Origin: Uliginosibacterium gangwonense DSM 18521
GTDB taxonomy: Bacteria > Pseudomonadota > Gammaproteobacteria > Burkholderiales > Rhodocyclaceae
Assembly: GCF_000373965.1 (NCBI RefSeq)
Contig: NZ_KB892846.1
Coordinates: forward strand, 304,861-368,860
Length of the DNA: 64,000 nucleotides
Direction of reading: 5' to 3'
In this document: positions 30,336-37,765 of the stretch, in pieces
Layout of the letters: every line of letters starts with the position of its first letter
Position numbering within the stretch: position 1 is the first letter of the stretch
Notes under the pieces: model-generated
Database searches by the model: none
Seen by the model: only the letters and a program-made list of their open reading frames with translations
Told to the model about the DNA's origin: nothing
Translations under genes and position numbers: made by a program

Positions 30336-31046
30336 ATGAACACATCGATTACCCGTGAAGCCGCATTGCGTATTGGCTTGGCCGCCATGGAGTTGAATGT
30401 CGCCCCACGTGAGCTGACGCTGGCCCTCGCAGAGAAACTGGAACTGCCGCTGACCGAATCCAAGCTTTGTGCATGCTCGGTGGAAACCTTGCGCGCAACC
30501 ATGGATGGCGAGGGGGGCATCTGCGTATCCGAGAAAGAAGATCTCAAACGTGCTGTCCGTATCCTGTGGGGCGAAGGCGTGTCGGGTAGCGATCTGCCTC
30601 AACGCGAGGCATATAGCGAAGGGGACATGCCCAACTCCATCCGTCTGGCATGTGCATCGAATTCCGGTGAAATGCTCGATGGTCATTTCGGGTCCTGCGA
30701 GCGCTTTTTGGTCTACCAAGTCTCAGCCAGCGAAGCGCGCCTGATCGACCTGCGCTCCACCCTGGAGGCCGAAGAGGCGGAAGATAAAAACCTCGCCCGC
30801 GCGGCCTTGATCAATGATTGCCAGGTAGTCTACGTGCAGTCCATTGGTGGCCCGGCTGCCGCCAAGGTCATCCGCGCCAACATCCACCCGGTCAAGATCA
30901 CCAAGACAAGCCCGGCCCGCGAGAGCGTGGCGCGCCTGCAGACCTCTCTGCAAACCCCCCCCCCATGGCTGGCCCGGATCATGGGCATCACCCCGCCTTC
31001 GCTGGAGCGTTTTGCTGCGCTGGCAGCAGAGGAGGAAGAGGCGTGA
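30336..31046 (+). CDS. NafY/NifX-family dinitrogenase cofactor-binding protein
   Basis: 236 residues from the ATG at 30336 (ribosome site CAGGAG). The N-terminal about 100 residues (ALRIGLAAMELNVAPRELTL, LCACSVETLRATMDG) match the SAM-like helical domain of NafY. The C-terminal half is a NifX/NifY-type domain (IRLACASNSGEMLDGHFGSC, ERFLVYQVS, CQVVYVQSIGGPAAAKVIRA). NafY in Azotobacter binds apo-NifDK and FeMo-co before insertion; the same role is inferred. HFGSCERF carries the conserved His of the cofactor-binding loop. Its stop overlaps the next gene's GTG. Confidence 0.9.
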   Translation: MNTSITREAALRIGLAAMELNVAPRELTLALAEKLELPLTESKLCACSVETLRATMDGEGGICVSEKEDLKRAVRILWGEGVSGSDLPQREAYSEGDMPNSIRLACASNSGEMLDGHFGSCERFLVYQVSASEARLIDLRSTLEAEEAEDKNLARAALINDCQVVYVQSIGGPAAAKVIRANIHPVKITKTSPARESVARLQTSLQTPPPWLARIMGITPPSLERFAALAAEEEEA

Positions 31047-31318
31047 TCACCCCAGAATTCATCCATACGGTGTGCGCCGCACTGGGGGGCGGCAACGCAC
31101 GCCGGCAAGGCGTCGATCTGGAATTGCGGCAGGCTTTTCCAGGCATTCCCTTTACTTTGTGCAGCGATAACGATATCCCTTCACGCCTGACTCCACTGGC
31201 AAAAGGAGATGATTTTGCGCTGTATGGCATCAACCTGAGCGATCACTGCGCAAGCTTAACGCCCAATCTTGAAGCGAGCGGTGGCATCGCCATCGCCCTG
31301 ATCGACGATGAAGACTGA
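31043..31318 (+). CDS. Small nif-operon protein of unknown function
   Basis: 91 residues with a GTG start overlapping the nafY-like stop (GTGA), and a stop overlapping cowN by 11 bp. Starts VITPEFIHTVCAALGGGNAR, ends IAIALIDDED. Mixed alpha/beta, acidic C-terminus, one potentially paired Cys (FTLCSDN) and another in LSDHCASL. I do not recognise a named domain with certainty; it resembles unnamed small proteins (possibly DUF6129) in betaproteobacterial nif clusters. Translational coupling on both sides argues that it is made with NafY and CowN. Confidence 0.8.
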   Translation: MITPEFIHTVCAALGGGNARRQGVDLELRQAFPGIPFTLCSDNDIPSRLTPLAKGDDFALYGINLSDHCASLTPNLEASGGIAIALIDDED

Positions 31319-31634
31319 AGCACCTTGTTTATGTGCCAAGCAGGACGAGAACAACCGTGACCGCCCAGACCGTTATGTCAGCTTCATTGGCCTGGATTGC
31401 AGCGGGCAAGCCCGCCGCCTGATCGCAATGCTCAACCCTTACATGGAAGACCCGGCCAAGAGCAACCCGTTCTGGCGGCTGTTTGCACAGAAGCTGCACC
31501 CTGTCGGCGGGCCGCGCCATGATGAGCTGTTCCTGATCCACGCTCACCTGAACATTCTGCGTGATCAACTGGAGCAGCACGACGATCAGGCCGCGCTTAA
31601 ACTGCTGGAGCAGATTGAGCACGAGTGCTGCTGA
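31308..31634 (+). CDS. cowN: N2-fixation sustaining protein CowN
   Basis: 108 residues. CowN protects Mo-nitrogenase against carbon monoxide by binding NifDK. Family marks: DRPDRYVSFIGLDCSGQARR, DPAKSNPFWRLF, HDELFLIHAHLNILRDQLE and the C-terminal LLEQIEHECC. It overlaps the preceding small gene by 11 bp, so it is part of the nif operon. The N-terminus carries an extra CLC pair (EAPCLCAKQDE), which is more cysteine-rich than I recall for the family. Confidence 0.93.
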   Translation: MKTEAPCLCAKQDENNRDRPDRYVSFIGLDCSGQARRLIAMLNPYMEDPAKSNPFWRLFAQKLHPVGGPRHDELFLIHAHLNILRDQLEQHDDQAALKLLEQIEHECC

Positions 31635-31640
31635 CGTACC

Positions 31641-32240
31641 ATGAACATCCTCATTATCCTCGCCCACCCCAAGCCCGGCAGCTTCAACCATGCCATTGCC
31701 ACCACGGTGCAACAGGCGCTTGCCCAGGCAGGGCACACCATTGATCTGCGTGACCTGTACGCAGAGGGGTTTGATCCGCTCTACTCTACCGCCGAACTGG
31801 AACGCGGCCATGCCGTACCGCCACAAGTAAGGAAGCACGCCGATCTCACACTCAATGCAGATGGCATCATCGTTGTGCATCCCAATTGGTGGGCACAGCC
31901 CCCTGCAATACTCACAGGTTGGCTCGACCGCGTGTTGCGGGCAGGCGAAGCGTATCGCTTTGGCACCAACGCGGCAGGGGAAGGCATCGTGATGGGTCTG
32001 CTTAAAGCCCAGGCCGCCCTGGTACTGACGACCTCCAACACGCCGCGTGAGGCTGAACTCAAACACTATGGCGACCCTTTGGACAATCTCTGGAAACGCT
32101 GCGTGTTTGGCTTCTGCGGCGTTGAACGCGTGGAGCGCCGCAACTTTGAATCAATCATCCTCAGCACGCCCGCACAACGCGAAGCGTGGCTGCAAGAAGC
32201 GGTACAACAAGCCTTAAACCTGTTTCCACCTCAACGGTAA
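31641..32240 (+). CDS. NAD(P)H-dependent quinone/FMN oxidoreductase (flavodoxin fold)
   Basis: 199 residues. Flavodoxin-like fold of the NQO/KefF/MdaB group: NILIILAHPKPGSFNHAIAT binds FMN phosphate, LRDLYAEGFDPLYS, then HPNWWAQPPAILTGWLDRVL and a late FGFCGVERVER. Reduces quinones by two electrons. It starts 6 bp after cowN, so probably rides on the nif operon and could protect against oxidative stress during fixation, though this link is only positional. A gene-free repeat array follows. Confidence 0.85.
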   Translation: MNILIILAHPKPGSFNHAIATTVQQALAQAGHTIDLRDLYAEGFDPLYSTAELERGHAVPPQVRKHADLTLNADGIIVVHPNWWAQPPAILTGWLDRVLRAGEAYRFGTNAAGEGIVMGLLKAQAALVLTTSNTPREAELKHYGDPLDNLWKRCVFGFCGVERVERRNFESIILSTPAQREAWLQEAVQQALNLFPPQR

Positions 32241-32989
32241 CTGCGCAATTTTTGAGCGCGGGAATTTTTCCCATTCACATCAGGCAGTTGGCTTGAAGAC
32301 CAACAGTTTATCCACAAGCATGCCAACACGATCAGGGGACAAATCCCTTGATCCCCACAGGTGGCGACAACTGACGAGCGCATCCCCGAAAGAAATTGCG
32401 CATAATCCCCAGTGTCATACTGCGTACCGCCCCCATGTGAGCAATGATTGCCCAGTTCAGATTTCTTTCGCCTGATCAAAGACTTGGCACCTTCCCACAC
32501 ATCTTGTCCACAGCCCTGCCAACACAAACGGGGGACAATCTCCCGTAGCTTTCGCCCAAGTTGCTCCATTTTTGCGCAACGCGATGAATGGCTGACACTT
32601 CAAAGACTTGCCAGCACCTCCAACACCTTGTCCACAGCCCTGTCGACATTTACTGGGGAAATCCCAGGGGTTTTCACAATATCCACGCCTCTCCCGGCGA
32701 TAGATCCATAAAAGAAAATTTGACAATTTTGAAAAGGGCAATTGAGGCGCAATTTTGCGCAATCCTTGCGCAACCTGTATTTTTCATCCATTTTTCAACG
32801 ACTTGGCAAGCTATCCAACACCTTATCCACAAACCTGCTCACAAGGTTTGGGGACAAGCCAAATCGCGTCGGCAAAAACTGCGCCATTTGTGCGCAAGGC
32901 AATAGATTCAAGCGTCTTCAAACACTTAGGGAGCCCGCCAACACCTTATCCACAACGCTGTCGACAATCTGTGGGGATAAACGCAGCTT
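32241..32989. other. Gene-free 750-bp region holding the DnaA-box array
   Basis: No coding sequence is credible here: short open frames on both strands have compositions dictated by the repeats. It contains five 35-bp DnaA-box pairs, several TGCGCA palindromes (32242, 32397, 32573, 32756, 32767, 32891) and an AT-rich core at about 32701-32758. It is bounded by the quinone reductase gene and the 3' end of the HAD pseudogene. Confidence 0.8.
32308..32980 (+). repeat. Array of five DnaA-box-pair repeats (origin-like)
   Basis: Five 35-bp units start at 32308, 32504, 32628, 32823 and 32946. Each begins with TTATCCACA (units 1, 4, 5) or TTGTCCACA (units 2, 3) and ends 35 bp later with an inverted box GGGGACAA, GGGGAAAT or GGGGATAA; unit 5 ends in the full TGTGGGGATAA. 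Spacings are 196, 124, 195 and 123 bp. Units 3-5 have a TGCGCA palindrome 55-56 bp upstream, and CCAACACC precedes the box in units 3 to 5. TTATCCACA is the consensus high-affinity DnaA box. Together with the AT-rich tract near 32701-32758, this looks like a replication origin or a datA-type DnaA-titration site. No dnaA, rpmH, parAB or rep gene is adjacent. Confidence 0.8.
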
Positions 32990-33714
32990 TTAGGTTTTCG
33001 AAGCACACGCCAAGTAAGTGGCGAGGTCCAGTATGTGGGTAATCCGGCATTCAGGCGGCACGTGGGAATGCTTGCCAACCGGATCAATCAATACCGGCCT
33101 CAGACCGGCGGAAACAGCGCCTGCGTAGTCTCCAGGGGATTGTCGCCCACATAGGCGCATTCGTCCGTTTGCGCCCTCAGGCGCAGCAGCATGGCATGGA
33201 AGAGTGCCGATGATGGTTTGCGCTGTCCATGCTCGACCGAGGTGAGTACATGGCGGAAACAATCACTCAGCCCAAAACGGGCCAGATTGCCATGCACCAA
33301 AGGCGCGTAGTGGGTGTTGGAGATCACCGCCAGGGTGTAAGAGGCCTGCAGCGCTTCCAGCATCGCCCTGAGCCCCCCAATCGGGCGAACCTGGGCATTC
33401 CAGCCATGCAGCAGCCCATGCATGAACTCGGCACACAATTCATCACTTGGTCACACGCCGGGCAGGCTGGCCAGGGTACGCATACACACGGCTTCAAACG
33501 GGAATTCAACGAGTGTGCGCATCGATTCCAATAGCATATCTGCGTACACAGACTGCCATCTGGCCTGCAAAATAGAAACATCTCCTGCATAGCCAGAACG
33601 ATTCAGTGCAGGAATTACTGAGGAAAAACTTGCCAGAGGATTGTCGACCTGGTAATCAACAAGTGTGCCGAAGAAGTCGAAAAGAATATAGCGGATGCGG
33701 CCAGCGAGCATCAA
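32990..33714 (-). pseudogene. HAD-superfamily hydrolase, disrupted by a stop codon and a frameshift
   Basis: The remnant reads as one HAD phosphatase: RIRYILFDFFGTLVDY (nucleophile motif, DxxGT) at the start, AVISNTHY (motif II), RKPSSALFHAML (motif III Lys) and AYVGDNPLE (motif IV). An in-frame TGA at 33451-33453 splits it after LASLPGV, and the same frame resumes directly with PSDELCAEF. A one-base deletion near 33130 shifts the frame after GDNPLE; in the other frame DYAGAVSAGLRPVLIDPVGK continues to a stop at 32990. Restoring one G would rejoin the motif. With two lesions the gene is probably inactive; assembly error is the alternative. Confidence 0.85.
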
Positions 33715-33763
33715 CCAATGCCATCAGCATAGACAAACACAGACAAGACGAGCACACCGGCGA

Positions 33764-34096
33764 TCATACAGGCATCTCTACGCTACAAGCCCGCAACCGC
33801 ATAACAGAGCAAGCCACACGGCGTAACAAACGGAAATACTCTACGCATAGCAGGGGCAAAACAATCACTACCATCCCGTTGTAGTGCCACGCCAGGGCAA
33901 AATCCCCCCTGAGCGCGGCAACAACAGCGCGCGTCATGCCACACCCCCAGCAGTGGTGCCCGGTGAGGGTGGTGATCAGGCACGATGGCGAGATCGCAAG
34001 GAACAGGGAGGGGGCCACCAGGGCACACAGGCCCATTGCAGCCACACCCAGTGCGATCAAAGCATCAAGATTTCTTGAGAGCACGCCCCTGCGCAT
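33764..34096 (-). CDS. DUF2752 membrane protein
   Basis: 110 residues. Three hydrophobic segments and the DUF2752 core: CLITTLTGHHCWGCGMTRAV followed by RGDFALAWHYNG. The family is of unknown function. Its start overlaps the end of the upstream TM2 gene by 32 bp in another frame; a start at an internal ATG about 20 codons in is possible. Both genes commonly occur side by side, suggesting one operon. Confidence 0.85.
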   Translation of the reverse strand: MRRGVLSRNLDALIALGVAAMGLCALVAPSLFLAISPSCLITTLTGHHCWGCGMTRAVVAALRGDFALAWHYNGMVVIVLPLLCVEYFRLLRRVACSVMRLRACSVEMPV

Positions 34097-34382
34097 CCTT
34101 CAAACCACCTGTGATGATCATGATCAGGTCGATCAGGGTCCAGATTCCGCACCCGCCCAAGGTTAGCAACTGCACCACGCCAATCCCGATATGGCCGGTG
34201 TAGAAACGGTGAATCCCAAAACCGCCCAGGAAGATGCACAGCAGCAATGCAACCAGCCACTCCTTGTCGGAAACCGGCCCCACCTGCCCACCTGCCCCCG
34301 CAGGCGACAGCGCGACCCCGCACTTGACGCACACCACAGCCTTCTCATTAACCTCTGCACCACAAGAATGACAAAACGGCAT
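34065..34382 (-). CDS. Zinc-ribbon TM2 domain protein
   Basis: 105 residues. The N-terminal zinc ribbon is CHSCGAEVNEKAVVCVKCG, then a TM2 domain with two helices: LLLCIFLGGFGIHRFYTGHI and LLTLGGCGIWTLIDLIMIIT. TM2 proteins have the GGxGxHRFYxG loop and a DxxxI turn; the role is unknown. It is upstream of and overlaps the DUF2752 gene. The same zinc ribbon plus TM2 unit forms the N-terminus of the hybrid protein at 13934-14677. Confidence 0.88.
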   Translation of the reverse strand: MPFCHSCGAEVNEKAVVCVKCGVALSPAGAGGQVGPVSDKEWLVALLLCIFLGGFGIHRFYTGHIGIGVVQLLTLGGCGIWTLIDLIMIITGGLKDAQGRALKKS

Positions 34383-34548
34383 ACAAGACCTCCCTTTTTA
34401 AAATCATCGTCTGGAAACCTGGCCCCAGGCATGTACCCCACACAGTCATGCCCATTTTCTCGGCTTGATTCACGCATGGTAGCAGCACGGACTTCGCTGC
34501 ATCAAGGCACCCCGTCTTCTCAATCCTGAATATGTGGGCAAGGTTGCA

Positions 34549-34575
34549 AAAAAAGCCCGGCCAATCGGCCGGGCC
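34549..34575 (-). terminator. Terminator of the pectinesterase gene
   Basis: Stem GCCCGGCC-aatc-GGCCGGGC with a run of seven A on the plus strand, i.e. a U-run on the minus strand, about 30 bp after the pectinesterase stop. Confidence 0.92.
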
Positions 34576-34601
34576 CAAGTGACTAACACCACATCACAGG
34601 A

Positions 34602-36407
34602 TCATGGGGTCGGTGTCCAACCCGTATTCGAATTCCACTGCGCAAAGACTTTCGCCCGGCTATTGAGCGCGCTCAGATCAATCGCGGTGGAAGCTGTGCT
34701 CGCCCGGCCGCTTGGGGTCGGCGTGCTGTTCCACTCGCGCCAACCGGTTGTGGCCGTGGCAGACTGATTGGGCGTGCCAGACCAACCCGCAGCAGCGATA
34801 TGCGAGCCAACCGTGGTATTGATATAGGCCACGTTGTCACAATAGAAATAGCTGTTGCCACTGAGACTACCTGTGCCGACAAAAGCCGATGTGGTCGAGC
34901 AGTAGCCCCCCGCCACCGTTGTGCTGTTGTTACGGGCCAGGTATGCCGAGCCACTGGGTACGTTACTGTCTGCCGTCAGACTGCTGTTGAGGAACACAAA
35001 CCCTGGGTAGCCATATGCTGAGCGAGACTGGACGACGTAGCCCCCGGAACTGCTGGTCGGATCATAGACCGTGTGGAGCTCACTGTTTTCAAACAAGGCG
35101 GCATAGGGCGAACCCCACACAAAATCCACATCCCCGGCGATATAGGAATTGTAGAACCAGGCCCAGCCCTTGGTCTGGATGGTGTCTTGCGCGCTGATGA
35201 AGTTCATCGACGTTGCCATCAGGCGCGACCCCGCCAACGTGGAGCTGTTGTAATAGATCGTCTCCGCCTGATTGTTATAGGACGATGACTTGACGTGGGG
35301 GTTCTGCAACGTGAAGTTGCTCAGCTTGAGCAAATCCGCACCTTCCACCAGCAGCACCGGACGGCCACCACCGAGGTAAGGCCGATATCCCCCCACTTCG
35401 GATTGTTGCTTGGTCGTTGTCAGGTTGGTGCCTGTCAGCGTAGCCAGCGTGGCACTCCCCCCGGCGCCGGGGTTGTACTGCTCAAAGTTTTCATACTGCA
35501 CCACCGTCCCGGCCTTGGAAGCACCACTGACCGTCAGGTTATTCACCCCTCGCAGGAAAAGCAGCTCGTTGTAAGTGCCATCTGCAATCGTGATCGTCTT
35601 GGCCACCGAAGAACTGTTGCAGGAATTGCTTGAATTCCCCCCACAATTATTCATGATCCAGTTCAACGCGCCTTGTACGGTACGAAAATCCGCGCTTGTT
35701 CCTGTTGCGGCAACCGTCACATTGGTTTGCGAACTCGGATCAGCCTTGGTCTTGAACTTCCAGGCACTCGTCGACGTAATCCCCGCAAAGCTGCTGCCGT
35801 TATAGGTGCCACTCAATACGCCATTGTCAATCAACACATAATAGTTTGTGTTGGCCGCCAGCTTGCCGTTATGCAGTTTGATGGTTGCCGTATTGCCAGA
35901 AATCGCCACCGGGCGATAGAACACCCAGCGATACAGTGGCACACTGCTGGACACCATGGTCGTCACGTTACCCGCCAGCTTGTCCACTTCTGTGTTGTTG
36001 TTGGCAATCGCCGTCTGGGTATTCATCGAACTCAGCACAGTACCCGTGATCGTTGGTGTAGCCACCGTCAGATCCGAATCCGCTGCCCATGAGCCATTGG
36101 CAAATGCATTCAACCCCACCTTATCGACCAGGGTATTGGTGTCTGCGTTATACACATACACATAACCTGTTGTGCCAATGGTTGGAGCGCTATCAAAAGT
36201 AATTTGCAGGGCGGTATCGACATACGCCCCTGTGCTGCCTGTGCTGGGCGACACAGCGCTGCTGCTTGAACTCGCAGGCGCGCTGCTGGCGGTGGACGCC
36301 GTTGAGTCCCCCACCGAAGAACTGCCCCCGCTCCCACCTCCACATGCGGCCAAGGAACACACCAAAGCCACCATCCCCGCCAATGCACTACTCCGTAAAG
36401 CAATCAT
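34602..36407 (-). CDS. Pectinesterase lipoprotein (CE8 family)
   Basis: 601 residues. Lipoprotein signal with lipobox LAAC (C22), then a Ser/Thr/Gly/Ala-rich linker to about residue 60. Next is a beta-sandwich Ig-like module (FDSAPTIGTTGYVYVYNADT to about residue 222). From about 228 comes a pectin methylesterase beta-helix: DFRTVQGALNW, QAETIYY (Q380), SAQDTI (D408, acid/base candidate), GDVDFVWG (D426 and D428; nucleophile is the second) and YLARNNS (Arg). It demethylates pectin, releasing methanol. Likely surface- or periplasm-anchored. A 12-bp palindrome at 36502-36513 may be an operator. A hairpin terminator follows. Confidence 0.93.
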   Translation of the reverse strand: MIALRSSALAGMVALVCSLAACGGGSGGSSSVGDSTASTASSAPASSSSSAVSPSTGSTGAYVDTALQITFDSAPTIGTTGYVYVYNADTNTLVDKVGLNAFANGSWAADSDLTVATPTITGTVLSSMNTQTAIANNNTEVDKLAGNVTTMVSSSVPLYRWVFYRPVAISGNTATIKLHNGKLAANTNYYVLIDNGVLSGTYNGSSFAGITSTSAWKFKTKADPSSQTNVTVAATGTSADFRTVQGALNWIMNNCGGNSSNSCNSSSVAKTITIADGTYNELLFLRGVNNLTVSGASKAGTVVQYENFEQYNPGAGGSATLATLTGTNLTTTKQQSEVGGYRPYLGGGRPVLLVEGADLLKLSNFTLQNPHVKSSSYNNQAETIYYNSSTLAGSRLMATSMNFISAQDTIQTKGWAWFYNSYIAGDVDFVWGSPYAALFENSELHTVYDPTSSSGGYVVQSRSAYGYPGFVFLNSSLTADSNVPSGSAYLARNNSTTVAGGYCSTTSAFVGTGSLSGNSYFYCDNVAYINTTVGSHIAAAGWSGTPNQSATATTGWREWNSTPTPSGRASTASTAIDLSALNSRAKVFAQWNSNTGWTPTP

Positions 36408-36942
36408 CTCCTGCTCCTCATCTCCAGTAATCGGCTGACCAGTTCGGCTGTTTTGTGGTTTTTACGAACTTGAACAGGGCGAAAGCCGTTCAAATAAAAA
36501 AGAGACCGGTCTCATCCGCCTGTTACCGGAAACATACTACATAAAAAATAATGAAGTAAACATTAGATTTACAAATCTCAAAAATTTACAAAACTTGCTT
36601 GCCTTGCAAAAAATTTTGCAAGGCACGCTCTACCGATGGATACGCGCCGTAAAAAACCATTTAATTTCAATATATTAAAAACACACCCTAGCATGTCTGG
36701 ATAAAATTGGCCTGACCAGATTGGTGTTTCATCACAAGTACCCGACTTATAAACAAGGATACTTGTCACACTTGCAGGGAAATAAGTAACCAGCGCAAAA
36801 CAACACGTTCCTTGCAATCCTGAAAAGCTGCCACTCATCCCCAAGCAAACAGATACAGATGAATGGAAGCCCAGGTCAACATAGAGGCTGGATATACTGA
36901 AATCGAACTGAATCTCTAGACCAACTAGGTCGGGAGCACGCT
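36408..36942. other. AT-rich intergenic region, no gene seen
   Basis: About 535 bp separating the divergent pectinesterase gene and the Imm51-like gene. Contains the palindrome GAGACCGGTCTC and an AT-rich stretch at about 36533-36720. The open frame in 36578-36844 lacks a ribosome site and is not convincing. Confidence 0.4.
36502..36513. promoter_or_regulatory. Perfect 12-bp palindrome upstream of the pectinesterase gene
   Basis: GAGACCGGTCTC, about 95 bp before the pectinesterase ATG, in otherwise AT-rich DNA. Size and symmetry fit an operator of a LacI, TetR or GntR-type repressor. The regulator is not visible in the window. Confidence 0.4.
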
Positions 36943-37338
36943 TTGAATACCACGCACTTTGCTGCCAATACGCCAGACGTCCATACGTTTGCCCCCTTTG
37001 TTCTGCATGATTGCCTGAATACAGAATGGAAGGATCTGCGCCTATCGTTCAGCAACTGGGCATGGCTGGAAGCGGAATACGGCTGCGAGCCGATCGATAA
37101 CTACAACCTGAATGGTTACGGTATCGAAGGCTTGGTCAAAGCAGCCTTGTTCGCCGGTCACATCGATCCTTATGGCGAAGGCATACACTACAATTCGGAA
37201 GGTGACGCCTGCTACATCCACTTCAGCCACCTTGCCACCGCCGTTCACGCCGCCGCACTGGCTGCAATCATGATCACCGACAAAGCAGAACTCCAGCACA
37301 TGATCAGGCTCGCCCGCGAACAGGGCTTTGAGGATTAA
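36943..37338 (+). CDS. Imm51-like hypothetical protein
   Basis: 131 residues from a TTG codon with GGGAGC about 7 bp before it. The second half (GYGIEGLVKAALFAGHID, IHYNSEGDACYIHFSHLATA) follows the Imm51 pattern: an IxxxSEG.C.. strand and a helical end. Imm51 proteins are immunity factors of contact-dependent or polymorphic toxins, but orphans are frequent. No toxin is next to it. Also possible: an unrelated small cytosolic protein with similar spacing. Confidence 0.6.
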   Translation: MNTTHFAANTPDVHTFAPFVLHDCLNTEWKDLRLSFSNWAWLEAEYGCEPIDNYNLNGYGIEGLVKAALFAGHIDPYGEGIHYNSEGDACYIHFSHLATAVHAAALAAIMITDKAELQHMIRLAREQGFED

Positions 37339-37765
37339 GCGGCTGTTACGATCTTTTGAGTAGAAAGTCCGAAAATGCAAAGCGCATCAACCTCCAGCCG
37401 GTATTGATCTAACACTGCGTTCTTCCAGAGTCGATCAGAGGCGCGTTGTCGCCAGAATTATGAGTCAGGCCTCTGGCTTCCTGTACGCCTTGGGGCAATC
37501 GGTACCTTGTCGCCTAGGTGATCTTCACAGACCCGCATCATTCCGAACTGGTAAGATACTCGCCAAGCTTGGGCAACTTTGCTTTTCGTGCGTCAAAACT
37601 CATGTGCGTGTAGGTTTTTTTATGCAAAATAAGTGTCAAGTATAGGTTTTTTATCGGCCCGAAAAAACCTATACTAAAATGTTAGGCGTAACCAATTGCG
37701 GCTCGGTGTAGTTACCCCATGTACACATGATGCATCAAACGTAACTCTTACAAAGAATCAACAAC
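37339..37765. other. Intergenic region upstream of mutS, no gene seen
   Basis: About 425 bp without a credible gene. It holds a strong hairpin (37639-37675) and, upstream at about 37610, a partial direct copy of one arm (GTGTAGGTTTTTT). A GTTAGGC heptamer at 37682 recalls integron attC cores, but no partner core was found. Confidence 0.45.
37639..37675. repeat. Inverted repeat with 14-bp perfect arms before mutS
   Basis: Left arm AGTATAGGTTTTTT (37639-37652), 9-nt spacer, right arm AAAAAACCTATACT (37662-37675). The U-run lies inside the stem, so it does not fit the standard intrinsic terminator for either strand. It could be an operator or a recombination site; it lies 90 bp before the mutS start. 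Confidence 0.7.

Noticed and set aside
32293..33042. Short open frames in the DnaA-box array with recurring NTLST-type peptides
   Set aside because: The recurring peptides follow from the repeated boxes; frames are not conserved between units 1-3, no ribosome sites are present and all frames stop early.
33451..33453. In-frame TGA in the HAD gene as a selenocysteine codon
   Set aside because: A second lesion (frameshift near 33130) is present, the position is outside the HAD active-site motifs and no SECIS-like hairpin was recognised next to it.
37682..37688. GTTAGGC heptamer resembling an integron attC core
   Set aside because: No matching inverse core within 150 bp, no cassette-like gene array and no integrase.
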